Shown here piece after piece: positions 34,663-43,348 of a DNA stretch of 64,000 nucleotides; within the stretch, counting starts at the first letter, position 1, and the number at the start of each line of letters is the position of its first letter. Origin of the DNA: Frankiales bacterium (GTDB lineage Bacteria > Actinomycetota > Actinomycetes > S36-B12 > CAIYMF01); contig WGLY01000035.1 of the NCBI GenBank assembly GCA_016125335.1, forward strand, positions 1-64,000. The letters are read 5' to 3'. Below the pieces are notes generated by a model that saw only the letters and a program-made list of their open reading frames with translations, made no database searches and was not told the DNA's origin. The translations under genes and the position numbers were made by a program.

Positions 34663-35946
34663 CTACTGATCGACAGGGGGCAGCAGAAGGGTGAACTGAG
34701 TGGTGGGCTCCCGTTGGCTGAGCCGAAGTCGGCCACCACCGTCTTCGGCGAGACCGCGCGCCAGTGCTAGCCCAATGCCGCTGCCGCCGCCGTGGGAGAC
34801 GCCGCGGGCAAAGACGTCCAGATCGAAGGGGATGCCGTGTCCGTCGTCACGGACGTCGATGGCGATGGCCCCGCCTACAGGACGGGCTGTCATAGTCACG
34901 GCTCCCGCACCATGTCGAAGCGCATTGTCGAGGAGGACGTCGAGGATCTGGCGCAGCGCCGATTCGGTGAACCGAACGGGTGGACAGCCTTCCGTCAACC
35001 GGAGGCGCAATGGACGACCAGCGGCAGCGAGCGGTGGACCCCAGCGCAAGACGGCGGCGTCAAGCACGGCCGTCACCTCGACAGCCACGTTGGGGGGGCT
35101 GTTTCCACGTGTCAGATCGATGAGTTCCGCGATCGTCAGCTCCAACTGGTCCGCAGCCCTGATGGCAGTCCGAGCTGCCGTGGTCAGATCGGCGGAAGGG
35201 TCGGACAGCGCGGATTCCAGCGAGGCGCGAAGTCCACTGAGCGGGGTTCGCAGCTGGTGCGAGGCGTTGGCGGCGATCTGCTGCTCGCGGCGCACGAGGT
35301 CACCGATCCGCTCCGCTGTGGCGTTGAGCGAGTTGCCGGCGTCGTCGATCTCCGGCATGCCGGTGGGTGTGGTTCGAACATCGAAGTCGCCGTCACCGAG
35401 CCGGTGAGCGGTCAACGCGAACTCCTCCAGGGGACGGTTCACCCGTCGGGCCAGCACCCGTGCGGCGAGGATCGCGATGCCGATCGCCAGCGCCGCGGCA
35501 AGGACCATCGCAGCCCAGGTGAGCGCGGTGCGCCGCCATACCTCGGCGATCGGCGCCGCGGTGCGGACTGCGCCGACGACCTGCTCGGCTGATGACACCG
35601 GCACCGAAACGATGATCCAGCCGCCGGACAAGTCCTGGCCCACACCACCGCCGAGCGCCGTCGCCGTAGCAGGGTCGGCTCGATCCGGTCCGGAGCCGCT
35701 GATGCGCAGCCCACGCGGGTCGTAGAGGCCGAGCTGCTCCCCGGCACCTGGATCGGGCAATTCGGCCGGGTCGCGACCGGCGAAGTCCGGGCCGATGCCG
35801 ATCGCCGTTCTTAGCGCCGTGCGCTCGAGGGCGACCTGCGCGTCACCGAGGTAGATGCGTTGGACGGCGATGCCCAGCGGCAGTGCGAACAGGGCAACCG
35901 CAAGGACCGCGCTGGCCAGTGCAACCCGCACGATGCGTCGTCTCAT
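34663..35946 (-). CDS. Sensor histidine kinase
   Basis: A 427-aa membrane kinase: TM1 about 7-29, extracytoplasmic sensor domain about 30-140, TM2 about 142-166, HAMP to about 220, then the H-box ANASHQLRTPLSGLR with phospho-accepting H230, N-box LLDNALRHGAG, and G-boxes DDGHGIPFD and GGGSGIGLALARGLAEDGGG. It is divergent from the lipoprotein-ABC operon at 36064, with the most likely partner regulator at 40819-41544 on the far side of that operon. AGGGAG precedes the ATG. It probably senses envelope stress or the transporter substrate (inference). Confidence 0.92.
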   Translation of the reverse strand: MRRRIVRVALASAVLAVALFALPLGIAVQRIYLGDAQVALERTALRTAIGIGPDFAGRDPAELPDPGAGEQLGLYDPRGLRISGSGPDRADPATATALGGGVGQDLSGGWIIVSVPVSSAEQVVGAVRTAAPIAEVWRRTALTWAAMVLAAALAIGIAILAARVLARRVNRPLEEFALTAHRLGDGDFDVRTTPTGMPEIDDAGNSLNATAERIGDLVRREQQIAANASHQLRTPLSGLRASLESALSDPSADLTTAARTAIRAADQLELTIAELIDLTRGNSPPNVAVEVTAVLDAAVLRWGPPLAAAGRPLRLRLTEGCPPVRFTESALRQILDVLLDNALRHGAGAVTMTARPVGGAIAIDVRDDGHGIPFDLDVFARGVSHGGGSGIGLALARGLAEDGGGRLRLSQREPTTQFTLLLPPVDQ

Positions 35947-36063
35947 GCAGGCTCCCTGAACGGCGACGCAGCGTTAACCGTCCGCTTGCCATGCGCGATC
36001 CGAGCGTTAGCCAGCACGTCCCTAGCGTGACAGACGCACACCCTCACAACCTCGGAGGACTCC

Positions 36064-36738
36064 ATGGCCCGACCTCGCGTTGGCACCACGATCGCGTTAG
36101 GAGTGCTGGGCCTGACGCTGGCCGCCTGCGGGACGACAGCGCCCGCACCCGTAGCGGTGACGAGCACTCCGTCGGGATCCGCGACAAGTCCCGCACCGAC
36201 CACGTCGGGGAGCACGTCATCAGCGCCTCCCACCTCAGCCGCGCCCTCCCCCGCGGTGACGGAGAGCAACCCGCCCGGCGACATCCCCGACAACCAGGCT
36301 TACGTGACCTACCAAGGTGTGAGTGGGCACTACACCGTCGAGGTTCCGGAGGGCTGGGCGCGCACATCAGGCGGGGCCTCGGCGTCGTTCACCGACAAGC
36401 TCAACGCCATCACTGTGGTGGAGTCGTCGGCGCCGAGCGCCCCGACCGCCACGTCGGCGACGGCGACGCAGGTGCCGGCGCTTGCCTCCAGCGTGCCGAA
36501 GTTCCAGCTGGTCAAGGTCGCGCCGTTCACCCGAGCCGGAGGGTCAGGCGTGCTCATCACCTACCTCGCTGACTCGCCCGCCAACCCAGTCACCGGCAAG
36601 GTCGTCCGCGACGCCGTCGAGTCCTTCCTCTTCTGGAAAAACGGCCAGCTCGTGACCTTGAGCCTGTCCGGCCCGCAGAGCGCCGACAACGTTGATCCGT
36701 GGGCGAAGGTCAGCGATTCCTTCCGGTGGACCCCGTGA
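36064..36738 (+). CDS. Lipoprotein of the ABC export operon
   Basis: A 224-aa lipoprotein. The signal peptide ends at the lipobox LTLAAC (Cys22), followed by a Ser/Thr/Pro/Ala-rich linker to about residue 75, and then a compact domain starting QAYVTYQGVSGHYTVEVPEGWART that resembles LpqN/LpqT-like Mycobacterium lipoprotein domains. It is probably anchored to the outside of the membrane, working with the permease encoded downstream. GGAGG lies 5 bp before the ATG. The first ABC ATPase gene overlaps its stop by 4 bp. Confidence 0.88.
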   Translation: MARPRVGTTIALGVLGLTLAACGTTAPAPVAVTSTPSGSATSPAPTTSGSTSSAPPTSAAPSPAVTESNPPGDIPDNQAYVTYQGVSGHYTVEVPEGWARTSGGASASFTDKLNAITVVESSAPSAPTATSATATQVPALASSVPKFQLVKVAPFTRAGGSGVLITYLADSPANPVTGKVVRDAVESFLFWKNGQLVTLSLSGPQSADNVDPWAKVSDSFRWTP

Positions 36739-37406
36739 CCGGCACAGTGCATGCCGCGTTGGAGGCACGGGATCTCTACCGGTTCTTCCGCGCCGGCGAA
36801 GAGGAGACCCTGGCTCTGCGCGGCGTCTCGTTGACCGTGCAGTCCGGTGAGATCGTGGCCGTCGTCGGGCCGTCCGGCTCGGGCAAATCCACCCTGCTCG
36901 GCTGCCTCGCCGGGTTGGACGAACCTGCCGGTGGCACGGTGTGGATCGACGGGGAACGGATCAGCCACCGCTCCGAAGCCGAACGGGCCGCTGTGCGCGC
37001 ACGATCAGTCGGTGTGCTGTTCCAGGTCGGCAACCTCATCGAGCACCTCACCGTCAGTGAGAACGTCGCACTGGCGCAACGATTGAGTACCGGAGAAGCA
37101 CCCGACCCCACGGTCGTGATCGACCGGGTGGGGTTGGGTGCACGGGCCGAGGCATACCCCTCCCAGCTCTCGGGTGGGGAGGCTGCCCGAGCCGGACTGG
37201 CGGTCGCGCTGGCCAACGACCCCACGGTGCTCCTCGCTGACGAGCCGACCGGCGAGCTCGACGGCGAGACCGAGCAGCGGCTCCTCGCGCTCCTGCGCAC
37301 CCGCGCCAACGCCGGGTGCGGCGTCCTGCTGGTCACGCACAGCCCCGACGTGGTGGCGATCGCCGACCGCGTCGTCACCCTCTCCGACGGACAGGTCGTC
37401 TCATGA
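36735..37406 (+). CDS. ABC transporter ATPase (MacB/LolD-like), first
   Basis: A 223-aa ATPase with Walker A GPSGSGKST, Q-loop VLFQVGNLI, signature LSGGEAARAGLAVAL, Walker B VLLADEPTGELD and switch His VTHSPD, all intact. It belongs to the MacB/LolD/FtsE-like class that energises FtsX-type permeases. The GTG start overlaps the lipoprotein stop by 4 bp (36735-36738). Unusually, a second complete ATPase follows before the single permease gene, suggesting a heterodimer. Confidence 0.93.
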   Translation: MTGTVHAALEARDLYRFFRAGEEETLALRGVSLTVQSGEIVAVVGPSGSGKSTLLGCLAGLDEPAGGTVWIDGERISHRSEAERAAVRARSVGVLFQVGNLIEHLTVSENVALAQRLSTGEAPDPTVVIDRVGLGARAEAYPSQLSGGEAARAGLAVALANDPTVLLADEPTGELDGETEQRLLALLRTRANAGCGVLLVTHSPDVVAIADRVVTLSDGQVVS

Positions 37407-38158
37407 ACGCACAAGCAAGTGCTCCCTCGGCCGTCACCGCAGCGACGCCGGGCCGCGCCGCCACGCCCGGAACGCTGATCGAGATGCATGATGTCGCGCT
37501 GACCTATGGAACGGGGTCGACGGCGGTCGTCGCGATCCACGGCGCGACCTGCCAGGTAGCTACCGGGGCGAGGCTGACCATCACCGGCCCCTCGGGGTCG
37601 GGGAAGTCCACCTTGTTGCACCTCATGGCCGGACTCGAGCGACCGACCACCGGTTCGGTGACCTGGCCGGCGCTGGGGGAGGACCCGCTCGGTCGGCCCG
37701 GGCTCGTCGGCGTCGTCTTCCAAGGGCCGAGCCTCATCCCCACCCTCGACGTCGCCGAGAACGTCGCCCTTCCCCTCGTCCTGGCTGGGACAGCGGATCG
37801 GGTCGCGCACGAGCTGGCGATGGACGCACTGGACACCTTGGAGATCGACGATCTCGCCAGCAAGCTCCCCGACGAGCTCTCCGGCGGCCAGGCCCAGCGG
37901 GTGGCCATCGCACGAGCCATGGCCACCCGCCCGGTGCTCATCCTCGCCGACGAACCCACCGGTCAGCTCGACCGAGCAACCGGCGTGCACGTGATCGACG
38001 TCCTGCTCGGGGCGGGCGACCTGCTCGGCGCCGCCGTGGTGATCAGCACCCACGACCCGGCGGTCTCCGACCGGCTGACCACGCAGTGGCGGATCAGGGA
38101 CGGCGTGCTGTCCACGACCGACTCGTCCACCCCGCACGATCGAGGAGTGACCCGATGA
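37403..38158 (+). CDS. ABC transporter ATPase (MacB/LolD-like), second
   Basis: A 251-aa ATPase with Walker A GPSGSGKST, VVFQGPSLIPTLDVAENVALPL, canonical signature LSGGQAQRVAIARAMA, Walker B ILADEPTGQLD and switch STHDP. An N-terminal Ala/Thr-rich extension of about 25 residues precedes the core. The ATG overlaps the stop of the first ATPase by 4 bp and its own stop overlaps the permease start by 4 bp, so all are translationally coupled. It differs clearly from the first ATPase, so this is not a recent duplication. Confidence 0.93.
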   Translation: MNAQASAPSAVTAATPGRAATPGTLIEMHDVALTYGTGSTAVVAIHGATCQVATGARLTITGPSGSGKSTLLHLMAGLERPTTGSVTWPALGEDPLGRPGLVGVVFQGPSLIPTLDVAENVALPLVLAGTADRVAHELAMDALDTLEIDDLASKLPDELSGGQAQRVAIARAMATRPVLILADEPTGQLDRATGVHVIDVLLGAGDLLGAAVVISTHDPAVSDRLTTQWRIRDGVLSTTDSSTPHDRGVTR

Positions 38159-40815
38159 CCGGTACCTGGCTGCGCGGACTCCTGCGACGACGCCGCGGAG
38201 CCCTGATCGCGACCGCGTCCGGGATCGCGGTCGCGGTTGCCCTGTTGGCCTCATTGGGGGCGTTCCTCGCGGCCTCCAAGGCCACCATGACCGCCCGCGC
38301 AGCGTCAGGCGTCGTCGTCGACTGGCAGGTGCAGGCCGCCAGCGGTACAGACCCGGCCGCTGTCCTTGCCGCGACCCGTCGCGCCGACGGAGTGACGGCG
38401 GCGCTCCCGGTCCAGTTCGCCACGACAGACGGCTTCACCGCCACCACGGGCGGCACCCAGCAGAACACCGGTGTCGGTGTCGTTCTCGGGCTCCCCGCGG
38501 ACTACCGCACCGTGTTTCCAGGTGAGATCCGCACGCTGTCGGGGTCCCCGGACGGCGTCCTGGTCGCGCAGCAGACGGCGTCGAACCTGCACGTGGCCCC
38601 TGGCGACAAGGTCACGGTCGCGCGTGCCGGCCTCCCCTCGGTGACTGTGACGGTCGCGGGCGTGGTCGATCTCCCCTACGCGGACTCCCTGTTCCAGAAG
38701 GTTGGTGCCCCCCCGCAGTCCCAGCCCGCCGCGCCACCGGACAACGTGATGCTCATGCCCGCGTCCACGTTCGCGTCGACGATGGCCCCGCTGTCCGCGA
38801 CGCGACCGGACCTCGTGACGACTCAGGTCCATGTCGCACACACCCACGACCTGCCGCCCGACCCGGCCGAGGCCTACATCGCGGTGACGGCGGCCGCGCA
38901 CAACCTCGAGGCCACGCTCGCGGGTTCCGGACTGGTGGGCGATAACCTCGCCGCATCACTGGACGGGGCGCGCAAGGACTCCCTGTACTCCCAGGTCCTG
39001 TTCCTCTTCCTGGGACTCCCCGGCGCGATCCTGGCCGGGATCCTGACCGCCGCGATCGCGGGTGCCGGAGCCGTGCGCCGGCGACGCGAGCAGGCGTTGC
39101 TGCGTGCCCGCGGAATGAGCGTGCGCCAGGTCGTGCGCCTCGCGGCGGTCGAGGCGCTGCTCGTCGGCGTGGTCGGTGGCATCGTGGGGCTTGGTGTGGC
39201 CGCGGCGATCGGCCGGTTTGCCTTCGGCGCCTCGGGATTCGGGGCCTCCACCACGAGTGCCTTGAGTTGGACTGTCGGCGCGTTCGTCGTGGGTCTCCTC
39301 ATCGCCGTGGTCGCCGTCCTGGTCCCGACGGTGCGGGACTTCCGCGAGAGCACCGTGACGGGTGCCCGGGCGCGGGTGCACCGGGAACGGGCACCTCGCT
39401 GGATGCGCTTCGGCCTCGACATCATCATGCTCGCGGGCGCCGCCGTGATGTTCGCGATCACCAGCCAGGCCGGCTACAGCCTCGTGCTCGCCCCGGAAGG
39501 GGTCGCCACGATCTCGGTCAGCTACTGGGCCTTCCTCGGCCCGGCTCTGCTGTGGATCGGCGTCGCCCTGCTGGCCTGGCGCATCGCCTACGTCGTCCTG
39601 GGGCGAGGTCGACCGGTCGTCGCCCGCGCGATCCGGCCGCTGACGGGCAACCTGTCCTCGACGACCGCCGCCGGGCTCTCCCGGCAGCGAACCATCGTGG
39701 CGCGCGCGGTCGTACTGGTGGCTCTCGCGGTCTCCTTCGCCGCCTCGACGGCCACCTTCAACGCCACCTACAAGGCGCAGGCGGAGGTCGACGCCCGGCT
39801 TACCAACGGCGCCGACATCGCGGTGACCCAGTCCCCAGGCTCCAACGTAGGGCCGGACGGGGCGGCCGCCATCGCGTCGGTCCCGGGTGTGATCAGCGTG
39901 GAACCGCTGCAGCACCGCTTCGCCTACGTCGGTGCCGACCTGCAAGACCTCTACGGCGTCCGACCGGCCACGATCGGTGCCGCGACATCACTGCAGGACG
40001 CGTACTTCCAGGGCGGAACAGCTGCGCAGCTCATCGGTCGCCTCGCCGCGCAGCCCGACGCGATTCTGGTCAGCGACGAAACGGTCAAGGACTTCCAGCT
40101 CTCGCCGGGCGACCTCATCCGGCTCCGCCTGCAGGACGGGCAGACCAAGAAGCTCATCACCGTGCCGTTCCACTATGCCGGCATCGCCAAGGAGTTCCCG
40201 ACCGCACCGCACGACAGCTTCTTCATCGCCAACGCCGACTACATCGCCAAGGCCACCGGAAGCAACGCCGTCGGAGCGTTCCTCGTCGACACCGGGGGTC
40301 AGAACACCGCCGCAATCGCGACAGCTCTTCAGGACAAGCTCGGCGCTGCGGCACATGTGACCGACATCGGATCGACCCGCTCGGCGATCGGGTCCAGCCT
40401 GACCTCGGTCGACCTCGCCGGTCTCACACGCGTCGAGCTCGGGTTCGCGCTCGTACTGGCCGCAGCCGCCGGCGGTCTCGTCCTGGCGCTCGGGCTCGCC
40501 GAACGCCGTCGCACCTTCGCGATCGCCAGCGTGCTGGGTGCGACGGGGCGGCAGCTGCGGGGGCTCGTTCTCAGCGAGGCGGTGATCGTGGTTGTCGGCG
40601 GGATCGCAGCGGGAGCGGTGAGCGGATGGCTGCTCTCCCAGATGCTCGTGACCGTGCTCACCGGTGTCTTCGACCCGCCGCCGGAGAAGCTGTCGGTGCC
40701 GTGGCCGTATCTGGCGACGACGGTTCTCGTGGCGGCTCTTGCCATCGGTGCTGCGGCCCTCATGGCTGCTCAGCGGTCGCGCCGCCCGGCGGTGGAAGCG
40801 CTGCGAGGACTCTGA
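38155..40815 (+). CDS. Large FtsX-family ABC permease
   Basis: An 886-aa permease with the double MacB/LolE-like arrangement: TM1 (about 17-41), a large extracytoplasmic domain (about 42-275), a cluster of membrane segments (about 280-500 with the coupling loop RRRREQALLRARGMSVRQVVRLAAVEALLVG), a second external domain (about 530-740), and a last three-helix FtsX block ending ALMAAQRSRRPAVEALRGL. Both halves show the FtsX-typical ERRRTFAIASVLGATGRQLRG signature. Such permeases move lipids, peptides or lipoproteins or act as mechanotransmission devices. It forms one complex with the two upstream ATPases and the lipoprotein by operon logic. Confidence 0.92.
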   Translation: MTGTWLRGLLRRRRGALIATASGIAVAVALLASLGAFLAASKATMTARAASGVVVDWQVQAASGTDPAAVLAATRRADGVTAALPVQFATTDGFTATTGGTQQNTGVGVVLGLPADYRTVFPGEIRTLSGSPDGVLVAQQTASNLHVAPGDKVTVARAGLPSVTVTVAGVVDLPYADSLFQKVGAPPQSQPAAPPDNVMLMPASTFASTMAPLSATRPDLVTTQVHVAHTHDLPPDPAEAYIAVTAAAHNLEATLAGSGLVGDNLAASLDGARKDSLYSQVLFLFLGLPGAILAGILTAAIAGAGAVRRRREQALLRARGMSVRQVVRLAAVEALLVGVVGGIVGLGVAAAIGRFAFGASGFGASTTSALSWTVGAFVVGLLIAVVAVLVPTVRDFRESTVTGARARVHRERAPRWMRFGLDIIMLAGAAVMFAITSQAGYSLVLAPEGVATISVSYWAFLGPALLWIGVALLAWRIAYVVLGRGRPVVARAIRPLTGNLSSTTAAGLSRQRTIVARAVVLVALAVSFAASTATFNATYKAQAEVDARLTNGADIAVTQSPGSNVGPDGAAAIASVPGVISVEPLQHRFAYVGADLQDLYGVRPATIGAATSLQDAYFQGGTAAQLIGRLAAQPDAILVSDETVKDFQLSPGDLIRLRLQDGQTKKLITVPFHYAGIAKEFPTAPHDSFFIANADYIAKATGSNAVGAFLVDTGGQNTAAIATALQDKLGAAAHVTDIGSTRSAIGSSLTSVDLAGLTRVELGFALVLAAAAGGLVLALGLAERRRTFAIASVLGATGRQLRGLVLSEAVIVVVGGIAAGAVSGWLLSQMLVTVLTGVFDPPPEKLSVPWPYLATTVLVAALAIGAAALMAAQRSRRPAVEALRGL

Positions 40816-40818
40816 TCC

Positions 40819-41544
40819 TCAGGTGTCCGTTGGAGGATCGAGGCGGTAGCCGTGCCCGCGCAGCGTTGTCACTGCGGGGAGCGCGGCTATCGCTTCGGCA
40901 CCTGCGAGGGCTGCCGCGTCGGAGAGCTTGCGCCGCAGTGCGACCATGTGAACGTCGAGGGTCTTGGTCGAGCCGAACCAGTGCTCGTCCCACACGTCGC
41001 TCATCAGCGTCTCGCGGCTCACCGCGACGCCCGCGTCGGTCGCGAGTCGCAGCAGCAGGTCAAGCTCACGCGCACGGAGCCCCACCTCGACCTGGGCCAC
41101 GTGAACCCGACGCGAGGCGACGTCGATGACCAGGGAGCCCAGTCGGAGTTCCGCGGGCTGAGCGGGTACAGACAACGCAGTGTTGGACCGCCGCAAGTGG
41201 GCACGAATGCGGGCCAGCACCTCGCTGACCTTGAACGGCTTCGTGAGGTAGTCGTCCGCGCCGGCGTCCAACCCGGAGATCACGTCCATCTCGTCCTGGC
41301 GTGCCGTCAGGATCACGATCACCGCAGTCGGCTGGCGGCTCCTGAGCTCGCGGCACACGTCGATGCCATCGCGATCGGGCAGTCCAAGATCGAGGAGTAC
41401 CAGGTCGGCCCCGGCTTCGCGGGCCTCGATCAGGCCGCTGCCGCCGGAGCGATGCCAACGGACCTGGTACCCGCTCGCGCCCAGGGCAGATTCGAGCGCG
41501 GCACCGATCGTGTCGTCGTCCTCGATCAGCAGGATGCGGGCCAC
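40819..41544 (-). CDS. OmpR-family response regulator
   Basis: A 241-aa regulator with a receiver domain (acidic IEDDD at 8-12, phospho-acceptor D52 in LLDLGLPDRDG, LTARQDEMD, conserved Lys in YLTKPF) and an OmpR-like winged helix (LRARELDLLLRLATDAGVAVSRETL and LRGHGYRLD). Its 3' end meets the permease gene with a 3-bp gap. It and the kinase at 34663-35946 flank the ABC operon, so they are the likely sensor-regulator pair of that operon. Kinase and regulator being split by 4.9 kb is unusual. Confidence 0.92.
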   Translation of the reverse strand: MARILLIEDDDTIGAALESALGASGYQVRWHRSGGSGLIEAREAGADLVLLDLGLPDRDGIDVCRELRSRQPTAVIVILTARQDEMDVISGLDAGADDYLTKPFKVSEVLARIRAHLRRSNTALSVPAQPAELRLGSLVIDVASRRVHVAQVEVGLRARELDLLLRLATDAGVAVSRETLMSDVWDEHWFGSTKTLDVHMVALRRKLSDAAALAGAEAIAALPAVTTLRGHGYRLDPPTDT

Positions 41545-41761
41545 GAGTCCAGCCTACGAGCCTCGAGGACCCCAGCCACGATGACGCCGGGTGCGGCGGA
41601 CACCGGATCGCGACTCGCAGCGTGCAGCTGCGCGCGAAGGCTGCGCGGCACGACAGTCGCTCGCGATGAAGGTTTCCCCCAGGATCGGGAGCACCGTGCT
41701 TGGGTTCGACGGGAACCGGGCACACGTGAGGACGCGGCAACGCGACGGCTGTGTGAACATG

Positions 41762-41799
41762 CCGGACGGGACGTCGCCTCACAGCGGCGTCCCGTCCGG
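41762..41799 (-). terminator. Hairpin after secreted protein gene
   Basis: Perfect 12-bp arms (41762-41773 and 41788-41799) with a 14-nt loop lie 8 bp past the stop codon of the leftward gene 41807-42202. The arrangement indicates a terminator. Confidence 0.75.
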
Positions 41800-41806
41800 G
41801 TGCGAC

Positions 41807-42202
41807 CTACTTCTCGCTGGCGCCGCCCTCGTGGTTAATGTCGACGCCGGGGGCGTCGGCGTGGCCTCCGTCGTTCCCGTCAGACGGGCCGGTCTCGGAC
41901 GCCGTCTCGGTGCCGGCGGCGGACTCCGTCGTCGACTCGGTGCCGGCCGCGGTCTCGGCGGAAGAACCGGTGTCCGGGGTCGTCTGGTCGCCCTGCTGGA
42001 GTGTGTCGGTGTCCTTCGCCGAGTCGGCGGTCTCGGCGTCCGCCGCAGTCGAGCTGACCGCGGCAACGGCCGGCGCGGCGACCGGCGGCTTCGTCGAGGT
42101 GGCCGGGGCGGCCTGGGCGACGGAGCCCAGGCCGAGACCCACGCTGGCGAGCAGGGCGGCGGCGCCGACAGTTCCGGCGACGCCCTTCTTGGTGAGCTTC
42201 AT
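41807..42202 (-). CDS. Secreted low-complexity Ala/Thr/Ser/Glu-rich protein
   Basis: A 131-aa protein with a clear Sec signal peptide (MKLTKKGVAGTVGAAALL, cleavage near AQAAP about residue 32), followed by a low-complexity tail with repeated acidic and hydroxyl residues (TAADAETADSAKDTD, TESTTESAAGTETASETG) and a C-terminal Asp/His/Gly-rich end (GGHADAPGVDINHEGGA). No family is recognised. AGGAG precedes the ATG by 5 nt and a hairpin follows the stop, so it is a true gene. It could be an extracellular metal-binding or cell-wall-associated peptide; this is speculation. Confidence 0.8.
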   Translation of the reverse strand: MKLTKKGVAGTVGAAALLASVGLGLGSVAQAAPATSTKPPVAAPAVAAVSSTAADAETADSAKDTDTLQQGDQTTPDTGSSAETAAGTESTTESAAGTETASETGPSDGNDGGHADAPGVDINHEGGASEK

Positions 42203-42412
42203 GACGACTCCTGGGGTGAGGTGATGGTCCGCGAACGGGGGTGTCGAGGACTGGAGACACGCTGTCCTGCGGCGGCTGTGGTGGGCATGAGAGCGCATGA
42301 GAAGCCCCAATTCCCCGTCATGGTTCGGGAGTCCCGCAGCCACGACGCACGCGAGGCGCCCGTGACGGCGGATCCTCAGCGTCACCACAGGAGCAGTGCG
42401 CAGGCTGGGGTC

Positions 42413-43348
42413 ATGACGTCCATGTCGCGACGCGCGACCGTGTCGATCTCGGCTGTCGCTCTCGTCGTGCTCTACGCGCTCATCACCTTCGTCCCCCGCC
42501 TCGCGTCGGTGGATCGTTCGGCGTTCGCCGGCCGGTTGGACAGCGGAACCAGGTTGATCGTCATGGAGCGCCTTGCCTTGTCGACGATCACGATCTTGAC
42601 CCTGTCCGCGGGTCTACTCGTGGTCTGCGGGCGAACGTATCGACGGCAAGGGCTTGGGCCCGCGTTGCGCATGGCGACCGCCGTGGTCGGTGCCGTCGTG
42701 TCCGCCGAGCTGCTCAAGCACTTCCTGCCGACCGCATCAGGCACCTCGCCGCTGGGGCTGGTCGTTGCCGGCGGGTCGTTCCCGAGCGGGCACGCCACCA
42801 TCGCCACCGGGTTCGCTCTCGCCCTGGCATCCACGTTGGGCCCGAAGCTCGCGCGCCGGTGGTGGGGGCCCCTCGTCGCCTGGGTGAGCCTCGTCGCCGC
42901 AGGCACTGTGGCAGCGGGGTGGCATCGCCCCAGCGACGCCGTCGGCGGTGTCCTGCTCGCGGTGATCTGGCACGCGGCACTGGTACGCGGGCGCGAGGCC
43001 GACGAGGCAACTGCCGCTGCGGCTACACGGTCGCGAGTGGGTGTTCCGATTGCCGCCTTGATCTCAGGGTGGGGCTGGTGGGCGGCGATGGCCACGGCGG
43101 TCATCGCTGGCGCCCTCGCTCCTCAGGCACGATCAGGTCACGAGCTCGGGGAGGCGGCCAGCCCGCTCTACCTTGTCGGCCTGGCCGCGGTGCTGGCCGC
43201 CACGGGGGCCTTGATACTCCTGGGTCCGTGGCGAGAACCGGCACTGCGGACGGGATCGTCGCGAGGCGCACGAGTGAGCGTCGAGCGAGTGATGCAGCCG
43301 CATACCGCAACTCAGCGTCGTCTCAGGCGGGATGAGAGACAGTGGTGA
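42413..43348 (+). CDS. PAP2-family membrane phosphatase with extra C-terminal helices
   Basis: A 311-aa protein with PAP2 motifs: ELLKHFLPTASG (KxxxxxxRP-like, degraded RP), SFPSGHATIATGFALAL (PSGH) and AAGWHRPSDAVGGVLLAV (histidine-Asp motif). Additional hydrophobic segments follow (about 205-225 and 250-275), longer than the usual PAP2 domain. The K/RP motif being partly altered leaves the catalytic status open. Its 3' end overlaps the following response regulator frame by 17 bp, indicating linked expression. It is the second lipid phosphatase of the element. Confidence 0.82.
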   Translation: MTSMSRRATVSISAVALVVLYALITFVPRLASVDRSAFAGRLDSGTRLIVMERLALSTITILTLSAGLLVVCGRTYRRQGLGPALRMATAVVGAVVSAELLKHFLPTASGTSPLGLVVAGGSFPSGHATIATGFALALASTLGPKLARRWWGPLVAWVSLVAAGTVAAGWHRPSDAVGGVLLAVIWHAALVRGREADEATAAAATRSRVGVPIAALISGWGWWAAMATAVIAGALAPQARSGHELGEAASPLYLVGLAAVLAATGALILLGPWREPALRTGSSRGARVSVERVMQPHTATQRRLRRDERQW

